Assembly (NCBI RefSeq): GCF_958298935.1
Contig: NC_084938.1
Coordinates: 28,129,501-28,193,500 of the forward strand
Direction of reading: 5' to 3'
DNA from: Phragmites australis
Taxonomy: Eukaryota > Streptophyta > Magnoliopsida > Poales > Poaceae
Length of the DNA: 64,000 nucleotides
The position numbers and the translations under genes are program-made. The notes under the pieces are model-generated. The model made no database searches and was not told where the DNA came from. It was given only the letters and a program-made list of their open reading frames with translations. Shown here piece by piece: positions 1 to 10,399 of this stretch. Position 1 is the stretch's first letter. Every line of letters starts with the position of its first letter.

Positions 1-3000
1 AGGGTGGACGCCTTCGTGCATCAGCTCAAGGGAAGCAGTGCTAGGTGATGGTTCTTTTCCCCCTACCCTTTCCACTAAATGCATGTGTAATAGTAGGAAA
101 TTATTGTTGTTTTGCCTTATTGGCGCGCAATTCGGGCAAGTGATCCCCTTAAAATGGGAGAGTTTAAATTTGTGGCTTGAGGCGTCCAATCCGCTTGGGG
201 AGGATTGTTGTCCGTTTGATCGTTGTAACATCTTACAGAATAGATCTGGCATACGCAATCTACTCTCCACACTGATCGGACGGCTCAAAGAGCTGCGCTT
301 CACATTCTCTTATGCTAAGTTGGGCTAGGGATCTGTTTGGAAGGGTCGCCATCTGTTTTGTCAATGTAGTATACCGCAACGTAGATCTGACAAACGTGGT
401 CCATGCTACACGCGAATCAGGTGGCTCAAAGAGGAGCACTTCACATTCTCCTATTTTAAGTGGTTGTTCGGATCCGTTTGGGAAGGGTTGTCATCTATTT
501 TGTCGTTGTATTGTTCCATGACATGGGTCTGAATTTTCCCCATCTCAAGTGGCACTTTATATCTGTTTAGGGAAGGTTCTCATCTATTTTAGCGTTGTAA
601 CGTTCCTTGACGTAGATCCAGGAAACATGCCCTATTGCATAAATCAATTGGACAGGTCAAAGAGCGCTAGTATACTCTTCCTCCCATATTTAGCGCGGCT
701 ACATGCTTCATGTTGTGTCAAATATGGAATTCATGGCCAAGGCACAGCGGTGGTGCTTGTCTACAATCATCATTTTTTTTAGGAATGATGGTAGAGGAAA
801 TGGGGGATCATGTCATTCCTAACTCAAAAAGATCTATTTTTCAGGTATGGTGCCTAAATTGGAAATGGTTCTTTTTTTAGACATGCTGTAGGTTTCCCTC
901 ATCATGGATACAAAGCTATTTAGAATTTCTTTGTTTAAGAAGATAATAAGCAACTCTGCTATTGCATATTAAATGGATAGATCGTGTCTTAGATAGTAAC
1001 ACAGCATGTCCTCTCCGAAATTTCCCCCCGAAGCTTATAAACCCTGGTCTGCTGCACAAATGGTCCTTCAGGCCTAAGAGCCTTGGGTACACAACAGGTG
1101 TAGCTCATCACCCTGCCAACCAAACCTGCTTAAATTCCTGTGTGCCCCCTGTTTATGTCATACTGATTTTCCAGCTCCCTTGGTTGTGATCCCTATACTC
1201 AACAAATCTTCCTGCAAGGAGCACCTAGGTCATGCTGTTGAATGGGTGCTTGGATTTTGAACTTTGGCACTAACAAACGATGCTAGTTTACTAGGCCACT
1301 GTGATTCCCTCTCGGCTTTATTTTTTGATTTTTTTTTGTGTTGAGTGTGACTCGTTAAAGTTATCAAGTTTACTAGGCTTGTACTTGGCTGACTTCTTAA
1401 CTCAGATATATATGATTAAAGTGTTTAATGTGTATTCGGTTAGCATGCGGATGTGACGAGGAAGAACTAAAATTTGATGATTATTTTTTTTGTTCTTTCA
1501 TTTGAGAATATTTGTGGACCTTTCTGATTTTTATGTTTGTACATTGCAGTATTGGTGCTCAGAAAGTGAAGAACACTTGCATTCAGTTCCGTGAGTTCTG
1601 TCAGCAGAAGAGTAGAGATGGGTATGTACCTAGTTATATGTGCCATGAATTGCCAAGTTCTGTCTTATTGAGATGTTCATATGCATATCTAAAGGCAAAG
1701 TCCTAGAGCCTATTATTAATGTTGTCTACAGTATACTGTCGAGCAAACTGAAGTTATATTCATCATTTTTGCCATTGCTTAATTGGCTCAATCTTAATAG
1801 GCAGTACAAATTGTGTAAGTATGCTCAGATTGCTGTGTTAGGTTGTAATTGCTCCAGTCCAACTCTTAGTTGATTGTAGCAACTCGACGCCATATGCTGT
1901 GTACATTCGGAATGAAACAGTTAGCTTCTTATACAGAATTGACTAGTTGTCCAATATGTTGGGAATATGTCACTCAGACTTTGCTCAGACTGCTGAGTTA
2001 GGATAGTAATTGCTCAAGTTCAGTTTTACAGTTAATCGTTGCAACTTTACACATACTTGCTTAGCTGGTTGATTTAAAATGGGAGCCTTGTTGTTTTCCC
2101 AGCATGTCCCAAATATTATAGAATTAGGATCTTACCAACTAAGTTCTCTCATCTGCTCTGCTTATTGCAGAAATAACCAGTTAATTAATCTTGAACCGGT
2201 TGATCTTTCAATATGCCAAGCTATTTGCCTTTTCATTCTGCAATATTCTAAAACAAAGTTATTGTTCTGACAGTTACTACTTGTCTGTGTTGATATTTGT
2301 CAGTGGAATCATTTGCTTGGTTACTTCACATAACTGCCTTTGGTATTAAGTCCATATTTTATAAGGGAAGCATGTGCATAATTTTGAAATTTGATTTTGT
2401 GCATAGCAGCCAGATGTGTTCATTTCATGAGTTACCAATGGAAAGTGGCTGCACAAAGTTACTGAAATATATTCCTTGCAGGTGCCTCAAGACACTGGAT
2501 TCAGTGAGGAGTGAATTCTATGATCTGCGCAGCAAGTTTCAGACTATGCTTCAGGTATTACCTTTTGCGCTAAGTCTGAAAAACCCAATTCTTTTCCATT
2601 CAACTAGAGTAGCCTTCTTCAAAGGTAGTCTTCAACTCATTTTGCTTGTTACGCCAAATATTAAATTGTGCAGATGATAGGATACTAATGGAACGCACAG
2701 TTTCAACAAACAGTGAAGAACGAAAAAAATATGTTAAGGGTGAATATCATTAGTTTATGTGGTGCATATGAGCTGGTAGCTTTCAAGCACTAAAGCACTT
2801 GTAATAATGACAAAAGATGAACAAGTAAGGGCATGCCATCTTAAATTGTTTCCAAAATTGGCATTTCTAGTGCTGATTTTTTGGGTAAAAGTTTCACTTA
2901 GTGTCTAGAGCAGTAATTAGGACTCCTGGAAATCCCAGTTGGAAGACTTATTTGACTGATCGTTGTTTATATCTGAATCTTAGCTTCATGTAGGGATACA

Positions 3001-3251
3001 TCCATAATATAGGCCCAAGTGTGGTTTGTGTCCAACCTGGATTCTTCTCAAGTCAGAGTGGACCTCATGCTTTGCTATTTAGCATGTTCTCAAGTCAGAG
3101 TGTACACGATAGCGAGTACTTTGTTATTATTTTCTTGGCCATTAAATCTCTGTAATCCTATGTCCTCATTTTAAAAAAATCATCTATCGAACTGACATTT
3201 GGTTTTCCACTGCAGCTGGAGCGGCAGATCCAGGGCTTCTACTCCAAGTAA
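1..3251 (+). CDS. Histidine-containing phosphotransfer protein, 3' part of gene
   Basis: Partial gene; its 5' end lies outside the window. Four exons join in phase: 1-44, 1550-1621, 2482-2554 and 3216-3251 (TAA). They encode about 73 C-terminal residues. The first exon carries the HPt active-site core HQLKGSS, with the phospho-accepting histidine intact, followed across the splice by SIGAQKVKN and a helical tail ending in FYSK. In plants these small proteins carry phosphate from cytokinin-receptor histidine kinases to response regulators and move between cytosol and nucleus. The intact His argues for an authentic HP rather than a pseudo-HP. Intron 1 (1505 bp) holds a degenerate tandem repeat. 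The family call rests on remembered AHP/OsHP sequences; I am fairly sure of the family but not of the exact paralogue. Confidence 0.9.
185..705. repeat. Degenerate tandem repeat, period about 142 bp, in HPt intron 1
   Basis: The motif (a/g)atcYgtttgg(g)a recurs at about 187, 330, 474 and 566. A second block, gctcaaagag followed by cttcacattctc, recurs at about 284 and 425, with a weaker copy near 655. Spacing is 141-144 bp for the first units and shorter at the end, which suggests a deletion. Copies are perhaps 70-80% alike by eye. It may be the subterminal repeat of an old transposon. Confidence 0.6.
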
Positions 3252-3799
3252 ATTGGAGTGGCAGAATGGAGCGACATGTTCAGACGATGAATGCACCTTT
3301 AATATCTTAGAGCATGCTCAGTTAGCTCCAAGATTGGCTTCTGGGAAGTCTGTAATAGCTTAGCAACAAGATTAGTGTTGACACCTTTTTTACTGTAGCT
3401 ATCGTAAGTGTCTGTGCTGGGTGATCGATCTCCTGCAAGCATTTGCAGGCCATCTGGTTACTCATTGTAGTCGCTCTTAATCTCGTAAGAGCTCAACAGC
3501 TATGCGGTTTTGGCTGAAATCGCATAGTGCTGGTTGGCATGGGGTCGTCGTGTCGTGGTGGTGGTATATGGTGAAGAAACAAAACAATGCTATGTGTTAT
3601 CGATATGTTTGTTATCTATCAATATGTTCGTTCTGTGACGGATGTGAAGTGAGCACTGTTACTAGTTCCTGGATAATCTTATCATTGCTCAAGTTGCAGA
3701 AGGAAGGATTTCAGGCCGGCAACACGTCAAGCGCAGCAACAGTGATGCTGCATGCTGGTGATGGCCTGCAGCCTAATGCATCACATTCGCTGATACGAA
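3252..3799. other. 3' UTR and downstream flank of the HPt gene
   Basis: This begins with the 3' untranslated region after the TAA at 3249-3251. A reading frame at 3502-3915 has no recognisable similarity and runs into the LTR at 3800, so I treat it as noncoding. Confidence 0.5.
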
Positions 3800-4706
3800 T
3801 GTTGATTATGGTAAGGGGAATATCAGATATATGGAAGAACTCGTCCTCCCTTGAAGGCTCGGAGCATTTGTTCTATCTATTTTCTGCTTGTTTTTTACCG
3901 ATACATCTCCTCTAGACAGGATTACTTGACTCTAAGTTATCAAATGCTAACAGTTCTTATCTAATTGATAGCAATCCTAACTAATCTAATCTTATCTCTA
4001 ATCTAACTTAGCACTACGGTGCTGGGCGGCTCAAGCGGTGACAGCGGAGCAGAGATCCGAGAATCTCGCAGGTCGTAGGTTGAGATCTGACAGGGGGCGG
4101 CAGGAGATTCGGCGGGGCAGTAGGCCGCGGACGAAGGAGTAGCGGCCACTGTAGAGGACAGGCGGGGGTGGCCAGCGTTGCGGTGGAGATCCACTCGGGG
4201 CAAATTGGGGGAGTGGCGTCGAGAGGTGCAGAGAAGCCAGGTAGCAGATCCTATCGAGCCTAGCAGGCTAGCGGATCTACGTGGAGCGGAGAGGCCATCC
4301 TCCACTGTGTGCTCCTCGCGGGAGAAGAAGTTATTGAGGTGGAGGCCCATCATGTCCTCCACTAATTGGTACATGGAGAAGTACCAGTCGGTATAGTATT
4401 ATGTAGGGAATTTGGTGTAGCATAGCTCATGGAGGCAGAATTTGTAGTGGCTGGGTCCATGTTGTAGGCGCAAGATCAAAGATCTCTGATACCAAATAAT
4501 ATGAATGTTGATTATGAGAAGGGGAATAACAGATTGACAGAAGAACTTATCCTCCCTTAAAGGAAATGAGAATTTGTTCTACCTATTTTCTACTTGCCTT
4601 TTACCGATACATCTCCTCTCTACATACAGGGAGGATTACTTACTCCTAAGATATCAAATTCTAAAATTTCTAACTAATCTAATCTTATCTTTAATCTAAC
4701 TCGGCA
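3800..4706 (-). mobile_element. Miniature LTR retrotransposon (TRIM-like, copia-type primer site)
   Basis: Two direct repeats, 3800-4013 and 4506-4706, each read TGTTGATTATG...GGCA/AGCA, giving TG...CA ends on the minus strand. They bracket only about 490 bp of internal DNA. Just inside the right repeat, on the minus strand at 4494-4484, is TGGTATCAGAG, the initiator-Met tRNA primer binding site typical of copia elements. A short minus-strand frame follows (MDPATTNSASMSY), perhaps a gag remnant, soon stopped; no protease, integrase or reverse transcriptase is present. No clear target-site duplication was found: the flanks acgaa and ctata differ. The left flank ctgatacgaa resembles a damaged primer site, so this may once have been a tandem LTR array. 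Confidence 0.75.
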
Positions 4707-4750
4707 CTATAGAACTCGTTGCTATAGTAATTCTAGCCCATATAAACTAA

Positions 4751-5072
4751 GGCCATCTCCAACAGAGGAGGTTTTCACTGCTACAGTGACCCGAAACACT
4801 GTAGCACCTGATTTTTCTCTCCAGATGGCGTATCAGCTGCTACAATGTCAAGGAGTGATAATCCGGCTCCAAATTTGCTGAAATACTGTAGCAATCGCAA
4901 ATACTGTTCATAGAGGTTGACTGCGAGTCCGGATGGAGGAGAAGAGTAGTAGAAGATATTAAATAGGGTAGCTGTTGGAGATAGAAAAAATAAAGAGTAC
5001 TGTAATAGTGTAAGAGGATGATGTAATAATATTATAGGGGATAAATTTTTAAAGTATCTGTTGAAGATGGCC
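4751..5072. mobile_element. Tourist-type (PIF/Harbinger) MITE
   Basis: Terminal inverted repeats GGCCATCTCCAACAG (4751) and CTGTTGAAGATGGCC (ending 5072) match at 14 of 15 positions. They are flanked by TAA on both sides (4748-4750 and 5073-5075), the 3-bp target duplication of PIF/Harbinger elements. The element is 322 bp and has no coding capacity. Confidence 0.8.
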
Positions 5073-7289
5073 TAACTAAACAATCTATATCTCAGACCCA
5101 AGCCCATAACATTCGCATTAGGTATGTACAATGTAGGGGTGGATACAATTATACATGCCTTAAATCCCTATCAGGAAATTCAGAAGAAAAAAATCCAAAA
5201 AAAAAATCCAATGAGTAGAGGGTTCGGTCCACGGCAAGGCATCCTAGTCTGAGGTATGGCAGGGGTAATTGTTGAGAGGGAACCGGAGTTTAGAGGCAGA
5301 GGTTTAAAATTCTCTTATTTGTTTCGTGGGAGTGAGAGTTTTGGTAAAATGGGAAATAGGAGTTTGTGGATCAACTTATACCAATCTCTTACTAAGGGAA
5401 GGAGTGGTAATTGGGTGGGAGTTTTGTGTCTAATGAAAAATGATTAAATCTTCACCGTTCATCTATCTTAACTTATGTTTTGACTTTCTACTCTTAAACT
5501 CACCAACTAAACAGTGAAAAAAAAGATTTCCTCTTAAACTCCCTCTTAACTCCCATCACAAACCAAACAAAGGATAGAGATTAGAAGTCCAACTTGGGCC
5601 CAATTCCCTCCTCCAACTCCCATTCCCCTTCCCATCGCTTGCCAAACACGCCAATGGGTAGGGGATGCTTTTTTCCTTGCCATTGTCAATGTCGCCACCC
5701 TAGCAGTCCTGAGGATGCCAATGAATGGATCACCAGTAGATTTGGCACAGCTGCTGCACTGAATAGCGAAGGACGTGTTGCTCCTCGGCTGTAAAGATTC
5801 AGTTTCCATTTGCTCTCAAGTGCCAACGCATGTGCCTATGTGTGACCGAAGGAAGATCCATGGTCACATGGTGTCGCTTCAACTGATGAACTGAACAGGT
5901 GGCTGCAGCGAGCTTGTTAGGTAGTAATTCCATCAACTCCACTGTGGAAACGTGGTCCAAACCATTGGAATTTATATCATCGGTTGTCCTGGTTTTGAGT
6001 TAGGCATCATCAGATCAGTCACCAACCGATCTCTCTGGGAGCAGGAACCACTGGCTCTGCCGTGGATTTCCATGCATATAGATCGGCACTGTGAGATCGA
6101 CAGGCAAGCAGCATGCTGCCTCAGAATTTGGGTGATATGTACGATGATCATATCATGTGCCACAAAACCAACGAGTTCTCTCTAGTCAGAAACCCAATTC
6201 AATCTTTTGGTGCGTGCATCCACCTTCTTGGCAGGCAGGCCGTTGATGCCCGTAGGGGTTCTGTCGGCAGAGCCGCCCAATAATGTGCATGAATGCAATG
6301 CACGCCGGGTAGGTCGTCTTGCTACTACCAGAGCATGCAGATCAGCAGCATCACAATTCGCAACGCGTGCATGGATTCAGCTGGGCTGGTTGCTGCAGTA
6401 GGGGTATCAACAATCTTGGCTTTCAGTACGTGCTGAAAAGCGATGAAGATTCTTCAGTGTATAAAGATTGGCAGCATCAGGAAGCAGCATCTCTCCTGCA
6501 ATGCAATCATGCTCTCCTCCTCTCCAGTGGATGCTTTCAGTTAGTATCGTCCTAGCTAATAGCTAGCTGACGCAGGTGTTGAACCTGCATGCATCTATCA
6601 TCTCTACCCCAAACCAAAGGATTAAAATTTTGCTAAAATTTTATGAATTTCAGAAATTTCAGAAGAGAACGAAATATCAAATTACAGAATTTTTCTTTCA
6701 CTAACATATGAGACTCACATAGCATAGGGAAAAAATGACTGAAATTTCAGCTAAATTTCAGAAATTTCTGTCCTTTCGTCGGTGAACAAACTGAAATTTC
6801 ACGAATTTCGGTCTTTTCATCGGTGAACGAAAAAAATGATAAAACGAAATTACCAAACCGTGTGATTCAGGCAGGCTTCCTTATTCTCCATTCCTTCATT
6901 CTTTCTTTGTCATAAACAGGAAAGATTGATGAAGCAGGGTAACAGTAAACCACAACAGCAACAAAAAGGCAGAAATCCATCCATCCATTAGATCCACAGG
7001 AAAATGATTGCTGAAACAAGAATGATTGATACTCCAGTGGGCAAGAGCAAGGGCGAGGCATTCAAGGAGCTGTAATTGCCTCCTGCAAAATTCAGCTCGC
7101 GGTTGCACCGCACCTACCACTCACTGTACTGCTTGTACCTCACCTCGTCGAACAGTAGCATTAGCGGCAGCTCCTGTTACGCGCCTACCGATTGGTTACT
7201 CATCCTAGGCTGAACATGACTGAGAGGAGAGTGATCAATTTTGACAGTTTTAGAAGGTCTATCACATCTTTTTCAGGGATCCGGCTGCG
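5073..7289. other. Intergenic, no gene seen
   Basis: I see no supported gene here. At 6610-6860 there is an AT-rich block with repeated variants of ctgaaatttcag and two copies of tcatcggtgaac or tcgtcggtgaac, probably transposon debris. At 5520-5660 short runs such as ctcctccaactcccattcc look like a degenerate MITE end. Reading frames in this stretch are short and unrecognised. Confidence 0.5.
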
Positions 7290-7299
7290 GTCTGTTTAT

Positions 7300-8330
7300 C
7301 ATCATTATTTTTTTGGAAAAACAGTAGAGAAACCCTTACTATAATAAACATATTAATATATAGTCCAAGAAAGAAAGAGAACTGTACAACGAGTGACATA
7401 AAAAAGGAAACAAAATAGAGAGAGAAAACTATACAGGGGAGGAAAGAGGAAAGAGCTGACTCTAAGCAAGAGAAGAGAGCAAGGAGGAAACAAGAAGCCG
7501 AAGGTCTAAAGATATCCTGTTGAATTGTAAAAGTAAGTCCTGAACCAAATTATCCTTCCAACCATTGAAGTAAGAATCTGGAGGCAAAAGAGCAATCAAA
7601 GAACAAGTAGAAGACAGTCTCTTCTACCCTATTATTGCAGAGCACACAACTATAGTCGTTGCCTTCAACTTTGAATCTTTTCGTTTTCAGAAGGCTTCTT
7701 GTGTTCAATCTATCCATCAACAGAAGTCAAGAAAACAATCTCAACTTCTTGTTACATTTAAACCTCCAAATCCAAATAAAGGGAGTCGGGGGCTATATCT
7801 CCTTGAAAGGGAGATTGTAAAGCTATTTTGCCTTGTAGAAGTCTGAACCCCAGATGTAATGCTACTTGTCTGTAAGATGTTGGTTGTTTTGAATGAGATT
7901 CATTTTCGTAGTCAAAACTATGAATTCTTGGAATGCTTGCTCTGAGAGAGAATTGCAGTGGTGCCCATTCTACCCTTGAAAGCAAAAAAGAGAATTGCAG
8001 CCTTCTCATCATGATCACTCACTAAGCTACCATCCAGAGCTTCAAAGAAGGTTATTGTATTCTTTCTAAATCTCTCTGTAGCAGTAGCGTGAAAGAACTT
8101 AGTATTTCCATCCCCAAATGTGGCCCATCTAATAGTACATCTTTTTCTTTAATATTCCTTATTAGACTGCAGAAGCCTGAGAATATGATTTTTAAGGATT
8201 CTCCTGAAGTTGAACTCTTGGATGAAGAGGTGCCTTCTTTCCTCTAGTTTTTCCAAGATTAGCAACACATGGTTACAATCCTTGATAAGGTTGTTTAGAT
8301 TGGAGAGACCATGGCACTATCTCTTTAGAA
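7300..8330 (-). mobile_element. Degenerate L1-type LINE remnant with internal deletion
   Basis: On the minus strand, broken frames resemble plant L1 ORF2. Around 8040-8150 there is RCTIRWATFGDGNTKFFHA, the stretch before the reverse transcriptase domain. Around 7960-8020 it continues with DGSLVSDHDEKAA. At 7600-7700 there is a zinc-binding RT tail (NTRxLLKRK-like, then KVEGNDYSCVLCNN with shifts). The catalytic RT core between these parts is absent. A short poly-T at about 7307-7314 would be the A-tail of a minus-strand insertion. Frameshifts and stops show it is dead. Boundaries are approximate. Confidence 0.65.
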
Positions 8331-9746
8331 CTCTCCTAAGAAGCTACCATGGCACTATCTCTTTAGAACTCTCCTAATAAGCTTTATTTTGGCAGAGAGA
8401 TTTTAGGACTAAAAGTTTCTCTAATATCATAATTCCATACATGCAGCTTGCACTAACTCCATAAACCCCAGCTGGTCGACCCAAAAGTATCATGGCAAAG
8501 GCAACACTGAATGGATGCTAGCCAGTGTTCACACTAAGTTTTGAGATTTCGCAAAAGTTTTTTTTCTGGCATAATATAATTCCGATCAAATTTCGCCCAA
8601 AGGTGTTGGAACGAAAACCAAACCTGCAAGACCCATATCGATCATTCGGTCTTACTGGTCCTCCTGGTGGCCTGCATGAACGCTGATGCTAGCTTAGCTT
8701 CAAGATGCCAAATGTCATACTAGAATTCATTGTTGGTTCTCGTTTAGGATGGCCGGCTCAAGCTACTCCCTGCTTATCTATCAAAATGCGACAGCATTGC
8801 AGCTCAAATCTGTTCACTTTCTCCGTTGCTTCCCTCGTTTCTTTCATGTTTTTTCAGGCCTTATTCAAACACGTTTGCTTCTTGATAAGAAGATGCACGG
8901 TATTCTCAAAAAGGAAATTAATCGATAGACAAAGTTTAATAACTCTCACTGCACGCATAGCAAAACAACACTATTTCATGACCGATGCTGGTTTTCTCAT
9001 GAAAGCAACACTATATATTGCATGCAAGCTTGGCTATGTCCTAATGGGTTTAGATCTTCTTTCCTTGAATTGGAATAGTGCAAAAAAAAAAACTCCCAAA
9101 TGTTTAATAGGGAAAGAACCTACACTTTACAGTGACACATTTGGGCAAAAGGTTTAGTTAACATCACTTTCAATTAAATTGATTGTCTCGTTCTTACAGG
9201 AATCAAATCCATTGACCCAAAAGTGAACGGATTAAACGTACAGTTGCTTTTGATAAAAAGATATATATGGAATAAGTCCACGAGATTATTTCCCTGTTTG
9301 GAGGAAGTGTGCATGTTTAAAACAGTGTTTTGAAGAACATATCGATGTTCAATACGAGCTTCGAGTCAATAAGCCGAAGTCAACAGAATAAAGCCGACAG
9401 TTGAGGGATCAAATAAGTCAATGGAATAAGAGCACGATGTTGTTGCTCTCTCCGGAGGCAATTTCTTGTGCTTTCAAATTTCTCCTTCGAATTGTTAGTG
9501 CATATTTTTTCAAGAATTAATACATCTTATTGTTAGTGCAATATCCTAATACCACAAAAATAATGTACCCTGGAGAAGAAAACTACCGGAATAGATGCAT
9601 GATTATTGTATTGAGTGCGTGCAAGGTTGTTGTTTCAAGAAAGAAATTACTAATTCCTCCATAGATCTTATCTTTTTGTGCAAGATATTGAGGTGATAGA
9701 TGTACTATCTTAAGTGTGTGTATATATATATATATATAGTGCTTCT
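8331..9746. other. Intergenic, no gene seen
   Basis: The phrase gcactatctctttagaactctcctaa is repeated near 8311 and 8349, a small tandem duplication. The frame at 8705-9157 (150 codons) has no recognisable domain and ordinary intergenic composition. A (TA)n tract lies at 9719-9738. Confidence 0.5.
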
Positions 9747-10112
9747 CAGGGGTGGACCCAGTTCTATAGGAACAGAGACATTGGTCCCCACTCATTTTTG
9801 TTAGTTTAGTGGACTGTATATGGGTTTTTACTGTAGCTCTATCGTTACTTTAGCTAGCAGGTCCTGCTCGATTTCTGAGCTGAGTCTGCCCCTGGTGCTT
9901 CTGATCTAGTGGCGGAGACAGCAAGCAACCTAACGGGGCTATCTCCTTCTTTCTCCTCTAGCCTCTCTCTTCTTCCTCCTCTTCCTTCTTCACGCCATCT
10001 CTCTTGTCTTCTCCTTCTTCTCTTGCAAAAAGTAGAGGTTGGGCTGAAGGGGTTCCATAGCACAGTGGGCAGTGGGGCTCCATCCCCTACTGCACCGTTG
10101 GATCCACCCCTG
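9747..10112. mobile_element. MITE with CAGGGGTGGA termini
   Basis: Inverted termini CAGGGGTGGACCCA (9747) and TGGATCCACCCCTG (ending 10112) match at 13 of 14 positions. Both flanks read TTCT (9743-9746 and 10113-10116). The interior is pyrimidine-rich and noncoding. The superfamily is uncertain. It sits about 290 bp upstream of the first reductase start codon, at the edge of the promoter block shared with the second copy. Confidence 0.65.
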
Positions 10113-10234
10113 TTCTGATCTGACGCTGCTATATATCTTCTGTCAAACTTTTAATTTCGTGCAGACGGTCCTTGCACGTTTTCAATTTGTCCCCACGACA
10201 ACTGCAGCCACGCCATTGCTGCCTGCCAAATTGT

Positions 10235-10242
10235 GTATAAAT
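10235..10242 (+). promoter_or_regulatory. TATA box of reductase copy A
   Basis: TATAAATA lies 158 bp upstream of the ATG at 10400. The surrounding 270 bp (about 10140-10399) is conserved before copy B (about 15390-15690), including tttcgtgcagac, gcacgtttt, ccacgccattg-like text and gatagctagcag. Confidence 0.65.
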
Positions 10243-10399
10243 ACATGTGCATGTGACTCCCTTTTGGTGTCTCTTGTGTCACTGGCTGGATAGCTAGCAG
10301 CTAGCAGTACCGTAACTTATCTCTCTCAAACAAAACAACACAGTCTCTCTAGGTCTCTTTTCTCTGTGAAGCAAGCTAGATTAGGACACAAAGAGAGAG

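Noticed and set aside
8705..9157. Frame of 150 codons in the intergenic DNA
   Set aside because: No similarity, no splice or promoter support, and composition like the surroundings.
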